Source of the DNA: Acidilutibacter cellobiosedens
GTDB lineage: Bacteria > Bacillota > Clostridia > Tissierellales > Acidilutibacteraceae
Assembly (NCBI RefSeq): GCF_004103715.1
Contig: NZ_CP035282.1
Coordinates: forward strand, 1,168,673 to 1,232,672
Direction: 5' to 3'
Length of the DNA: 64,000 bases
A program made the translations under genes and the position numbers. Below are positions 19,260 to 26,988 of the stretch, one piece after another. The first letter of the stretch is position 1. Each line of letters starts with the position of its first letter. Under the pieces are notes generated by a model, which was not told the DNA's origin, made no database searches, and worked only from the letters and a program-made list of their open reading frames with translations.

Positions 19260-20228
19260 TTGAAATTTGTTCAAACTGTGTTAGGAAAAGTTCCCATTAA
19301 TAAGATTGGAAAGACGGACTCCCATGAGCATCTTATCAGAATCGGAGGAGGGGAAGTTATTCATGGAGGGAATGATTTCCTGATGGACAGCGTAGATAAT
19401 GCTGAGAAAGAGATATCGCTGTATAAAAATGCAGGCGGAGATACGATTGTTGAAATGACTCCCTGCGGAAGCGGCAGGGATATAAACAGCTTGATTAAAT
19501 TAAGCGAGATTTCCAATATAAATATAATTGCTACAACAGGGTTCCATAAATCAGAACTTTATGACAGAACTCATTTTCTTTACAGGTATTCAACAGAAGA
19601 TATAGCGGATTTATTAATAAAGGATATTGAAGAAGGAATAGATGAATATGATTATGCCGGACCGATAGTCAGAAGATCAAAGGGAAAAGCAGGAGTGATA
19701 AAAGCTGCTGCAAGTTATCAGGTAATTACAGAGATAGAGAAGAAGGAATTAAAAGCTGCGGGAATTGCTTCCGTTAAAACCGGATTTCCCGTTTCTCTAC
19801 ATCTTGAAAGAGGTACTATGGCTTTGGAAGCTGTCGAAATTTTGCTGCAAACCGGGGTAAGGCCTGATAATATTATCTTAGGACATATAGATAGAAATCC
19901 GGATTTGCTGTATCATAAAAAAATTGCTTCTAAGGGAGTTTATCTTATTTATGACGGCCCCGGAAGAATAAAATATTATACAGACGAAGTAATCTCGAAT
20001 TTATTTAAAAATATGGAGAATGAAGGTTTTGGTTCCCAGATATTGATTGGAGGAGATCTGGGCAGAAGGTCTTACTTTAAATCCTATGGAGGAGGACCGG
20101 GACTTGATTATAATCTTAACACATTTGTACCGAGGCTTTTGGAAATAGGACTCAGTGAAACCTCAGTAAGAAATATTTGTTGTGAAAATGCAAGGAATGC
20201 TTTTTCAAATAAGATCTATGAAATTTAA
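19260..20228 (+). CDS. Phosphotriesterase-family (COG1735) hydrolase, probable sugar lactone phosphate lactonase
   Basis: This protein of about 322 residues has the amidohydrolase-superfamily PTE fold. Metal ligands are visible in 'DSHEH' (strand 1 HxH), a Lys in 'ASVKTGFPVSLHLERG', His in 'LGHIDRNP', and Asp in 'GGDLGRRSY'. TTG 19260 is chosen because GGAGGGG lies just upstream; an ATG at 19215 would add 15 residues without a site. Family knowledge: COG1735 members next to PTS genes, such as Lmo2620 and Bh0225, hydrolyse five-carbon aldonolactone phosphates. That fits here as the step after PTS uptake. The exact substrate is inferred only. Confidence 0.78.
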   Translation: MKFVQTVLGKVPINKIGKTDSHEHLIRIGGGEVIHGGNDFLMDSVDNAEKEISLYKNAGGDTIVEMTPCGSGRDINSLIKLSEISNINIIATTGFHKSELYDRTHFLYRYSTEDIADLLIKDIEEGIDEYDYAGPIVRRSKGKAGVIKAAASYQVITEIEKKELKAAGIASVKTGFPVSLHLERGTMALEAVEILLQTGVRPDNIILGHIDRNPDLLYHKKIASKGVYLIYDGPGRIKYYTDEVISNLFKNMENEGFGSQILIGGDLGRRSYFKSYGGGPGLDYNLNTFVPRLLEIGLSETSVRNICCENARNAFSNKIYEI

Positions 20229-20354
20229 TAGGAATCCATTTTCATACTTGATCCGGCATAAATTTTTACATTTATTTATCATATTATTTTGAAGTTTATT
20301 TTAATGTAGGATATAATATATATAAATATTTTGTCTATGGGGAGAGTGAAAAAT

Positions 20355-20747
20355 GTGGTTGATAAGGAATTCCAGAAAATAGTGTTGGAAGAACTAAGAG
20401 ACCTGAGGGAAGGACAAAAGAACTTAGTGGAGGGACAGAAAAGTTTAGTAGAAGAACAGAGAAGATTGGGAGAAAGACAGGAGAATCTGGAAAGAAGAGT
20501 TGACGAAAATTCCATAGCAATCAGAGGAATGAAGGAAGAACATGGAGTATTGTTAAGAGGGATAGAAGAGAAATTGAAAATACAGCAGAAATCCGTGGAA
20601 AAGATAGATTTTATAGAAGGAGCCGTTAAAGAAATAAAGAAAGACATTAACAAAGTAGAGCAGGTAACGGCCGATAACTGGTCTGATATTGCCAAATTGA
20701 AATCATTTAAGGTTATGGAAACATATAAAAAAGGGGAAACCGATTAA
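20355..20747 (+). CDS. Small coiled-coil protein of unknown function
   Basis: This highly charged protein of about 130 residues has heptad-like repeats: 'LRDLREGQKNLVEGQKSL', 'EEQRRLGERQENLERRV'. It is predicted to be one long alpha-helical coiled coil with no signal peptide or membrane segment. Start choice: GTG 20355, nine bases after GGGGAGAG; in-frame TTG 20331, ATG 20337 and GTG 20346 are alternatives. Its stop codon lies inside the stem of its own terminator. It stands alone between the PTS cluster and the next IclR gene. Similar short coiled-coil proteins occur widely in clostridia without known function. Confidence 0.6.
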   Translation: MVDKEFQKIVLEELRDLREGQKNLVEGQKSLVEEQRRLGERQENLERRVDENSIAIRGMKEEHGVLLRGIEEKLKIQQKSVEKIDFIEGAVKEIKKDINKVEQVTADNWSDIAKLKSFKVMETYKKGETD

Positions 20748-20768
20748 ACCGGTTTTCCTTTTTTTTAT
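20732..20768 (+). terminator. Rho-independent terminator overlapping the coiled-coil gene stop
   Basis: GGGGAAACCG pairs with CGGTTTTCC, followed by a run of eight Ts. The stem contains the stop codon. Confidence 0.85.
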
Positions 20769-20774
20769 AATATT

Positions 20775-20792
20775 AATTCGTTAATAACGAAT
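20775..20792 (+). promoter_or_regulatory. IclR operator copy 1
   Basis: The perfect palindrome TTCGTTAATAACGAA (core 20777-20791) lies 28 bp upstream of the -35 box of the IclR gene. The identical 15-mer recurs at 21743-21757 before the next gene. Two identical palindromes flanking an iclR gene strongly suggest its own binding site. Confidence 0.75.
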
Positions 20793-20818
20793 ATAATTCT
20801 ATAATACAAAAAAATATA

Positions 20819-20847
20819 TTGACAACGTATTCTTAACATATTATAAT
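20819..20847 (+). promoter_or_regulatory. Consensus sigma-A promoter of the second IclR gene
   Basis: TTGACA at 20819-20824 and TATAAT at 20842-20847 with exactly 17 bp between: a perfect consensus promoter. The operator palindrome upstream suggests regulated rather than constitutive use. Confidence 0.85.
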
Positions 20848-20904
20848 TTATTATGAAGATAAAAATTAATTAGAATAATAGATAAACGATAGGCAGGTAT
20901 ATAA

Positions 20905-21681
20905 ATGATAAAAGCAGAAGGGGTTATAGTTCAGTCGGTAGCTCGTGCTTTAGATATAATACAGTGTTTTAGCGGCAATAATGTGGAATTGGGTATTTCA
21001 GAAATTGCAGATAAAATGGATTTAAGTAAAAGCACGGTTTATGGATTGGTAAATACATTAGTATCAAAGGGATATTTGGAACAGAATCATCAAAGTAAAA
21101 AATATCGTCTTGGGATTAAATTATTTGAGTTCGGAAATTTAGTTCAGAATCGTATGGATTTGAGGAATGAGGCAAAACCTTTTTGCCAGTTATTATCCGA
21201 AAAGTATAAAACTACGGTACACTTGGCAGCCCATTATAGAGGAGAAGTTATTTATATAGATAAAATTGATGCAAATGATTGGGTGATTGCTTATTCTCAG
21301 GTGGGCAAGAGAGCGCCCATGCATTGTACAGGGGTAGGGAAAGCTATTCTTGCATATGCAGGTGAGAAATATATAGAAGAATTCATATTAAAGGAACCTT
21401 TAAAAAAGATAACTGAAAACACAATTACCGAACCTGAAAATCTTCTAAAGGAGTTAGAGACGGTTAAAAAAAGAGGTTATGCAGTAGATGATGAAGAAAT
21501 TGAAGTTGGTATAAGATGCGTGGCTGCACCGGTTTTTAATTACGAGAAATACCCTATAGCAGCTATCAGTGTATCGGCACCTTATAGGAAATTACAAGAT
21601 GAAATTATAAATGAAGTGGCAGCGGATGTTAAATATTATGCGTTAAAAATTTCCGAGCGTATGGGATATTCGGATAAATAA
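20905..21681 (+). CDS. IclR family transcriptional regulator of the hydratase/aldolase cluster
   Basis: This 258-residue protein has an N-terminal winged HTH ('ISEIADKMDLSKSTVYGLVNTL') and a GAF-like ligand domain with 'MHCTGVGKAILAY' and 'AVDDEEIEVGIRCVAAPVFNY'. It stands at the head of the catabolic cluster and is bracketed by two identical 15-bp palindromes, one upstream of its own promoter and one just before the next gene. It therefore probably controls both itself and the pathway. IclR regulators of aromatic or keto-acid catabolism commonly bind the pathway substrate or an intermediate. The RBS is weak (GATAGGCAGG), consistent with low expression. Confidence 0.9.
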   Translation: MIKAEGVIVQSVARALDIIQCFSGNNVELGISEIADKMDLSKSTVYGLVNTLVSKGYLEQNHQSKKYRLGIKLFEFGNLVQNRMDLRNEAKPFCQLLSEKYKTTVHLAAHYRGEVIYIDKIDANDWVIAYSQVGKRAPMHCTGVGKAILAYAGEKYIEEFILKEPLKKITENTITEPENLLKELETVKKRGYAVDDEEIEVGIRCVAAPVFNYEKYPIAAISVSAPYRKLQDEIINEVAADVKYYALKISERMGYSDK

Positions 21682-21742
21682 AAGATATAATTTGGAGAAT
21701 GGGATATTTCTCCAAAAAAAATACCGATATTTATGAACATAA

Positions 21743-21757
21743 TTCGTTAATAACGAA
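21743..21757 (+). promoter_or_regulatory. IclR operator copy 2
   Basis: TTCGTTAATAACGAA, identical to 20777-20791, sits immediately before the Shine-Dalgarno AAAGGAGG of the NadC-like gene. Bound protein here could block initiation or elongation into the pathway genes. Confidence 0.75.
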
Positions 21758-21772
21758 AAAAGGAGGAAGATT

Positions 21773-22567
21773 ATGCAAGATATCAGAGACATTATATTTA
21801 AGAGTATTGAAAATCAGAAATTTAATGCTCTTTTGATTCCCGAAAGAAACGGCTTACTGTCAGGAGTTAAATATGCCCTTGAAGAAGCGGAAAAAATCAA
21901 AATTGAAATTGAATTTTATAAAAAAGAGGGAAATCAAATCGAAAGGGACAAGCCTATTGCTAAGATATCTGCTTTTCCTAAGAATATGGCTTTGGCGGAA
22001 GAAAGAATTATAGGTACTCTGTCTAAATTTTCCGGAATTGCCACTGCAGCAAAAAAAGCAGTAGATTTTTCTGAAGGAAAAATTAGGGTAGTCTCCGGTT
22101 CGTGGAAAAAGATGCCCCCGTCTATTAAAGATGGTGTGAGAAGTGCCATTGTTTCCGGCGGAGCACACTTTAGGATTACTGACGACAATATGATTTATCT
22201 TGATAAAAATTATATTAAAATGTTTGGCTCTATACCTAAGACACTAGATGCAGTGAAGGATTTTAAAAGCTTTACAAAAGTAATCCAAATTAAAGGAAAA
22301 CAACTTACTGTTGAAGAGGAAACAAGGCGGGCTTTAGAAAACGGTTGCGGCATATTGATGGTGGATACGGGAGAAATTAATGATGTTGTCCGCTGCTTAA
22401 AAATTGTTGATTCCATGGGAATGAGAAATAAAGTTAAAATTGCTTTCGCGGGAGGCATAAAAATCATAGAAATTAAAGAACTGGCGAAATTGGGCATAGA
22501 TGTTCTTTGTATAGGCAAGGAAATTGTAGATGCCCCACTGCTTGATATGAGACTTGATGTGATATAA
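21773..22567 (+). CDS. NadC/ModD-like (quinolinate phosphoribosyltransferase fold) protein of unknown specificity
   Basis: This 264-residue protein resembles nicotinate-nucleotide pyrophosphorylase and ModD. It has an N-terminal half-barrel-capping domain, 'AEERIIGTLSKFSGIATAAKKAV' (matching ER..LN.L...SGIAT), and C-terminal 'GCGILMVDTG' and 'VKIAFAGGI' barrel motifs. The catalytic segment normally reading TRKTTPG is 'SWKKMPPS', so an Arg of NadC is lost while a Lys is kept. There are no nadA or nadB neighbours, which argues against ordinary NAD synthesis. It begins a gene string with a MoCF-domain protein and catabolic enzymes. A role in a modified pyridine nucleotide or a non-NAD substrate is possible but unproven. 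Confidence 0.6.
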   Translation: MQDIRDIIFKSIENQKFNALLIPERNGLLSGVKYALEEAEKIKIEIEFYKKEGNQIERDKPIAKISAFPKNMALAEERIIGTLSKFSGIATAAKKAVDFSEGKIRVVSGSWKKMPPSIKDGVRSAIVSGGAHFRITDDNMIYLDKNYIKMFGSIPKTLDAVKDFKSFTKVIQIKGKQLTVEEETRRALENGCGILMVDTGEINDVVRCLKIVDSMGMRNKVKIAFAGGIKIIEIKELAKLGIDVLCIGKEIVDAPLLDMRLDVI

Positions 22568-22587
22568 AAATATCCGGAGGCGAGAAA

Positions 22588-23493
22588 ATGGGATTAAATT
22601 TATTGGAAAAAACGGAATTATGGATAAACAATATAACCCTTGACAATGCAAATCTTACTGAAATTGCGGAAACAGTTGCACAAATTTTAAAGCTGAAAAA
22701 AGGAAATGTGCTGGTTGTAGATGTTCGGCCGAATCATATTACTTTAGATATTTTGGAAAAGGATATTCCGGAGGAAAACATTTTGGGAAAAGAAAAAGAT
22801 ATACTGATTGCTCTCTCAAAGTTAAAAGGAGTTAATATTACTGATGACACTTATATCCATTCAAACGGTATTTTAGGAATGGTTTGTTTTGAAACGGAAA
22901 ATCCTAAAGAGATGTTGAAAAGTGTTGCGAATATGGTTGATGAGATGAAGGAAAAGATTTCTAAGCGAGCTATAGTTTTTCCTACGGGTTTTGAATTAAA
23001 GAAAAATTTAATAGAAGATACAAATACTCCTTATCTAAAAGGAGTTTTAGAAGAAGAAGGATTCAAAGTAACGGTGGGGGATATTATGGATGATGATATC
23101 GAAAGTGTGGAATATATATTGTCTGAAGCCGTATCTAAGGCTTATGGCCTTATAATTACTACGGGAGGCATAGGGGCGGAAGATAAGGATAAAACCGTGG
23201 AAGGCATATTAAGGATTGATCCTCAAGCTGCGACTCCATATATTGTAAAATTTAAAAAAGGAACAGGGCGTCACGTAAAAGATGGGGTAAGAATTGCTGT
23301 CGGTAAAGTCGGACCTACATATATTGTTGCATTGCCCGGCCCAAATGACGAAGTGAAGATTGCTTCCGAGATTCTAATAAAATTATTAAAGAATAATTGT
23401 GATAAAGAGCAAATTGCTCAACAGATTGCCAATGCTTTGGCAGAAAAAATGTCTAAGAAAAAATTCAATCATGAAAGTTTATTACATAAATAA
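22588..23493 (+). CDS. MoCF-domain (MogA/MoaB/CinA-like) protein
   Basis: This 301-residue protein has a C-terminal molybdopterin-binding-like domain (about 125-280), seen in 'TPYLKGVLEEEGFKV', 'LIITTGGIGAEDKDKTVEGI' and 'IVALPGPNDEV'. The N-terminal 120 residues are not recognised. It is longer than MogA/MoaB and lacks the PncC domain of full CinA. It is 20 bp from the NadC-like gene and 16 bp from the hydratase gene, so it is in the operon. Its job could be molybdopterin- or nucleotide-related cofactor chemistry; no molybdenum enzyme lies in the window. Confidence 0.65.
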   Translation: MGLNLLEKTELWINNITLDNANLTEIAETVAQILKLKKGNVLVVDVRPNHITLDILEKDIPEENILGKEKDILIALSKLKGVNITDDTYIHSNGILGMVCFETENPKEMLKSVANMVDEMKEKISKRAIVFPTGFELKKNLIEDTNTPYLKGVLEEEGFKVTVGDIMDDDIESVEYILSEAVSKAYGLIITTGGIGAEDKDKTVEGILRIDPQAATPYIVKFKKGTGRHVKDGVRIAVGKVGPTYIVALPGPNDEVKIASEILIKLLKNNCDKEQIAQQIANALAEKMSKKKFNHESLLHK

Positions 23494-23509
23494 TGAGGAG
23501 GTATTTAAT

Positions 23510-24283
23510 ATGGATTACAAAAAAATAGCTCAGGATCTTTATAATGCGGAAAAAGGAACTTATCAAATTGATATGATAAGCAAATCCAATCCCGATATGA
23601 CTGTAGAAGATTCATATAAGATACAGTTGGAAAATATATCAAGAAGAATTTCCCAAGGGGAAAAGGTTGTAGGAATGAAAATAGGGCTTACAAGTAAGGG
23701 AATGCAGAATCTTTTGGGAGTGAATGAACCTGATTACGGACACCTTACGGATAAGATGATAGTAATGGAAGGAGAGATATGCCCTATAAAAAGTCTTATT
23801 CAGCCTAAAGTAGAAGGTGAATTGGCTTTTTTCTTAAAGAAAAGTTTAAAAGGGCCAGGTATTACAATAGCTGATGTTTATCATGCTACCGATTGGATTG
23901 TGTCTGCCATTGAAATAGTGGACAGTCGAATAAAGGATTGGAAAATAAAGTTGGTAGATACTATTGCTGATAACGGTTCAAGTGCGAAATTTGTTTTAGG
24001 AAATAGAATAACCAAGATAGATGGTATTGATATGCGGTTAATAGGAATGAATTTGGAAAAGAACGGAGAACTTGTAAGTACGGGAACAAGTGCCGAAGTC
24101 TTAGGAAACCCCGCGGCATCCGTTGCATGGCTGGCAAATAAATTGTCTCAATTTGGTATTGAGCTTAAAGAAGGAAGTATTATTTTATCGGGAGCAGTAA
24201 CCGCTGCAGAAAAGGTTCAAGCGGGAGACTCTTTTACTGTTAGTTTTCAGGATATGGGAAGGGTAACAGTAAAATTTAAATAA
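23510..24283 (+). CDS. 2-hydroxypenta-2,4-dienoate (2-keto-4-pentenoate) hydratase
   Basis: This 257-residue protein is of the MhpD/DmpE and fumarylacetoacetase-like fold. Family segments are '[12 protein letters not shown]', 'EGELAFFL', '[14 protein letters not shown]' with metal-binding acidic residues, and '[14 protein letters not shown]'. It hydrates 2-hydroxypentadienoate to 4-hydroxy-2-oxovalerate. The ATG at 23510 follows GAGGAGG; upstream in-frame codons overlap the previous gene and lack a site. The next two genes encode the enzymes that consume its product, so the assignment is well supported. Related oxalocrotonate decarboxylases share the fold, but none of the rest of a meta-cleavage route is here. 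Confidence 0.85.
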   Translation: MDYKKIAQDLYNAEKGTYQIDMISKSNPDMTVEDSYKIQLENISRRISQGEKVVGMKIGLTSKGMQNLLGVNEPDYGHLTDKMIVMEGEICPIKSLIQPKVEGELAFFLKKSLKGPGITIADVYHATDWIVSAIEIVDSRIKDWKIKLVDTIADNGSSAKFVLGNRITKIDGIDMRLIGMNLEKNGELVSTGTSAEVLGNPAASVAWLANKLSQFGIELKEGSIILSGAVTAAEKVQAGDSFTVSFQDMGRVTVKFK

Positions 24284-24327
24284 TTATATACAGCACTAAA
24301 TTAAACACTTTAAGGAGGATAATATTT

Positions 24328-25221
24328 ATGAAAAAAGTCAAGGTAGGCATAATAGGTCCGGGAAATATAGGAACGGATCTGATGTATAAAGTTATGAGGA
24401 GTAAGAACCTTGAAATGTATATGATGGCAGGAATTTATGAATCCGAAGGATTAAAAAGAGCGGCAAAATTGGGATTTAAAACTTCAATTGAAGGTGTAAA
24501 AGCCATTGTTAAGGAACCCGAAATAAAGATAGTATTTGATGCTACCAGTGCCAAAGCCCATGAAGTCAATGCCCCGCTGCTTAAGAAGGCTGGAAAGATC
24601 GCTATTGATATGACTCCGGCAGCAGTGGGTCCCTATGTGGTTCCTTGTGTTAATTTGGATAAGTTAACTTTTGAAAATAATTTTAACATGGTAACCTGCG
24701 GAGGTCAGGCAACGGTTCCTATTGCCTATGCTATTAATGAGGTTGCCGATTCATCTTATACGGAAATTGTATCTTGTATTTCTTCCAAGAGTGCGGGGCC
24801 TGGAACGAGAGCCAATATCGATGAATTTACTCAGACGACGGCAAAAGCTCTGGAAAAGGTAGGGGGAGCTGATAAAGGCAAGGCAATCATTATTTTAAAT
24901 CCGGCAGATCCGCCTCTATTGATGTCCAATACAATATATTCTATTGTTAAGCATCCTGATGAAAAAAAGATAATCGAATCCGTAGAGAAGATGGTTTCGA
25001 AAGTACAAGCCTATGTGCCTGGATACAGATTTAGAGTACCGCCAATTGTGGAGGGGAATAAAGTTACGGTCATAGTTGAAGTGGAAGGAGCAGGAGATTT
25101 TTTACCTAAATATTCCGGAAATCTTGATATTATTAATGCAGCAGCAGTAAGTGTAGCAGAAAAATTGGTTCAAGGAATGACAACGGAAGGGGTGGATAAC
25201 AGTGGAAAAGCAGAAAATTAA
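24328..25221 (+). CDS. Acetaldehyde dehydrogenase (acetylating)
   Basis: This 297-residue protein is of the MhpF/DmpF family. It has the NAD-binding '[17 protein letters not shown]', the catalytic Cys in '[15 protein letters not shown]' (about residue 131), '[19 protein letters not shown]', and C-terminal '[24 protein letters not shown]'. It converts acetaldehyde, CoA and NAD to acetyl-CoA, usually channelled from the partner aldolase. The aldolase gene overlaps it by 20 bp, the usual arrangement for this pair. A good AAGGAGG site precedes the ATG. Length is close to the family norm. Confidence 0.93.
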   Translation: MKKVKVGIIGPGNIGTDLMYKVMRSKNLEMYMMAGIYESEGLKRAAKLGFKTSIEGVKAIVKEPEIKIVFDATSAKAHEVNAPLLKKAGKIAIDMTPAAVGPYVVPCVNLDKLTFENNFNMVTCGGQATVPIAYAINEVADSSYTEIVSCISSKSAGPGTRANIDEFTQTTAKALEKVGGADKGKAIIILNPADPPLLMSNTIYSIVKHPDEKKIIESVEKMVSKVQAYVPGYRFRVPPIVEGNKVTVIVEVEGAGDFLPKYSGNLDIINAAAVSVAEKLVQGMTTEGVDNSGKAEN

Positions 25222-26227
25222 TATAGTTGATACGACTTTAAGAGACGGAAGTCATGCAGTAAGCCATAGCTTTACAACAAAAGAGGCAGAGGATATAGCC
25301 GAAGGATTGGATAAGATAGGAGTAAGCATTATAGAGATAAGCCACGGAGACGGTATTGGCGGTTCTTCAATTAATTATGGGTTTTCAAAGGTTCCTGAAA
25401 TGGAATTGATCAAAGGGGCCAGAAAAAAAATAAACAATGCAAAGTTGGGGGTACTTCTTCTTCCGGGGGTTGGAACCATTGAGGATTTGGAAGAAGCTCG
25501 ACGAAACGGAGCAGAAGTAGTCAGAGTTGCCACACATGTTTCCGAAGCGGATATCGGAATCCAACATATTAAATATGCAAAGAAAATGGGAATGAAAGCA
25601 GTGGGGTTTTTGATGATGTGCCATATGGGAAGCTCCGAATTAATTGTAGAACAAGCTAAGATTTTTGAAGACAGCGGAGCGGATTATATAAATGTTGCAG
25701 ATTCGGCAGGTCATATGGTTCCCGATGATGTGAGGGAAAGAATAAGCCTATTAAAAAAATCCATAAATATTCCTATAGGTTTTCATGCTCATAACAATCT
25801 TGGTTTAGCTATAGCAAATTCCATTGCTGCCGTTGAGGAAGGTGCTACTTACATTGACGGGACCTGCAGAGGTCTCGGGGCAGGAGCCGGAAACGCCCAG
25901 CTGGAAGTTTTAGCGGCAGTTTTAAACAGACTGGGTTATGATACTGGAATTGATATTTACGGAGCTATGGATGTAGCGGAAGATATTGTTGAACCTATAA
26001 TGCAAAGACCTCAGGTTATAAATACGGCATCATTGATGTTAGGATATGCCGGGGTTTACTCAAGTTTCTTGCTTCATACTTATAGGGCTGCGGAGAAGTT
26101 TAAGCTGAACCCGAGAGATATTCTTGTGGAATTGGGAAGAAGAAAGATGGTTGGAGGACAGGAGGATATGATAGTTGATGTTGCCTTTTCTTTAGCTCAG
26201 AAGAAGAAAGAAACAGCTCACAGTTAA
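25202..26227 (+). CDS. 4-hydroxy-2-oxovalerate aldolase
   Basis: This 341-residue protein is of the MhpE/DmpG family. The barrel opens with '[15 protein letters not shown]'; metal binding is by 'HAHNN'. '[17 protein letters not shown]' and a C-terminal communication domain are visible. It cleaves 4-hydroxy-2-oxovalerate to pyruvate and acetaldehyde, the latter passed to the acetylating dehydrogenase. The GTG start overlaps the end of the dehydrogenase gene, implying coupled translation and complex formation. Pyruvate plus acetyl-CoA are the end products of the route. Confidence 0.93.
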   Translation: MEKQKINIVDTTLRDGSHAVSHSFTTKEAEDIAEGLDKIGVSIIEISHGDGIGGSSINYGFSKVPEMELIKGARKKINNAKLGVLLLPGVGTIEDLEEARRNGAEVVRVATHVSEADIGIQHIKYAKKMGMKAVGFLMMCHMGSSELIVEQAKIFEDSGADYINVADSAGHMVPDDVRERISLLKKSINIPIGFHAHNNLGLAIANSIAAVEEGATYIDGTCRGLGAGAGNAQLEVLAAVLNRLGYDTGIDIYGAMDVAEDIVEPIMQRPQVINTASLMLGYAGVYSSFLLHTYRAAEKFKLNPRDILVELGRRKMVGGQEDMIVDVAFSLAQKKKETAHS

Positions 26228-26254
26228 TTATGTGTATTCGATAAATTTGCAAAA

Positions 26255-26292
26255 GTTTTTCTACCGTTTTGTATATTTAAAGGTGGAAAAAC
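26255..26292 (+). other. Intercistronic hairpin between the aldolase and ferredoxin genes
   Basis: GTTTTTCTACC pairs with GGTGGAAAAAC (one mismatch). No T-run follows, so it is more likely an RNA-processing or stabilising element than a full terminator. It may set different expression of the upstream and downstream halves of the cluster. Confidence 0.4.
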
Positions 26293-26349
26293 TCAGCAAT
26301 TTTATATAAAACAATATCCAAAAAATTATTATGAAGGAGGGTTTGTTAT

Positions 26350-26988
26350 ATGAAAAGTGTCACCCTTGTGGCAAAGGTAAATAGGGAAAAGTGCAGAGGA
26401 TGCAGAATCTGTACGAAAGTCTGTCCTGTATTGGCAATTTCCGTAACAGACAAAAAGGCAGTTGTAAATGAAGAGGAATGCCGGGCCTGTGCAAACTGCG
26501 AACAACGTTGTCCATTCCATGCAATCGAGATGGTAAAACGTGAAGAACCCCTTGAAATCGGAGTGGATGTAACAAAATTTGATTACGGAGAAATAAGAAA
26601 AATTTGCGAGAAAGCCCATCTTAATCCGGAGCAGATTCTTTGTTACTGTGTAGGAGTAAGGGCGGAGGAAGTAGCTGCTGCTATTTTGGATGGGGCTGAT
26701 ACTCCGGAAAAGGTTTCTTCCAGAACAGGAATTAGGACAGGCTGTACTATTGAGTGCATACAACCTCTTCTAAGATTGCTGGATGCAGCGGGGTACAAGC
26801 TAAATCCTATTGAAGGAGGATGGCAGTGGTATGGGAAAACCGCAACAGCTTGGACTGTTCCCGAAAGTGTAAAGGAAAAGTACAGCAGCAGAGGATTTTA
26901 TTTTGACGAAGATGAAAGACTTTTGGATGAAGTCGTAGCAACCCATACTGATTATGAAAGTAAAGGAGGAAAAAATCATGATGAATAA
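26350..26988 (+). CDS. Ferredoxin with two [4Fe-4S] motifs and a BFD-like [2Fe-2S] domain
   Basis: This 212-residue protein has two clusters of four cysteines ('CRGCRICTKVCPV', 'CRACANCEQRCPF'), typical of a 2[4Fe-4S] ferredoxin. A BFD-type domain follows with 'CYCVG' and, about 33 residues later, 'CTIEC' (about 96-145). The last 65 residues are unrecognised. Such composite proteins pass electrons between oxidoreductase subunits. No obvious partner oxidoreductase lies beside it, so its partner is unknown. It is the first gene after an intercistronic hairpin and is coupled to the LarA-like gene, whose start lies within its last codons. Confidence 0.8.
   Translation: MKSVTLVAKVNREKCRGCRICTKVCPVLAISVTDKKAVVNEEECRACANCEQRCPFHAIEMVKREEPLEIGVDVTKFDYGEIRKICEKAHLNPEQILCYCVGVRAEEVAAAILDGADTPEKVSSRTGIRTGCTIECIQPLLRLLDAAGYKLNPIEGGWQWYGKTATAWTVPESVKEKYSSRGFYFDEDERLLDEVVATHTDYESKGGKNHDE

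Noticed and set aside
21691-21719. Terminator after the second iclR gene
   Set aside because: TTTGGAGAAT/ATTTCTCCAAA forms a stem, but it is followed by As on the plus strand, so it is not a plus-strand terminator.
21773-22567. Standard NadC for NAD synthesis
   Set aside because: The catalytic TRKTTPG segment is altered and nadA/nadB are absent, while the gene lies in a catabolic operon under an IclR operator.
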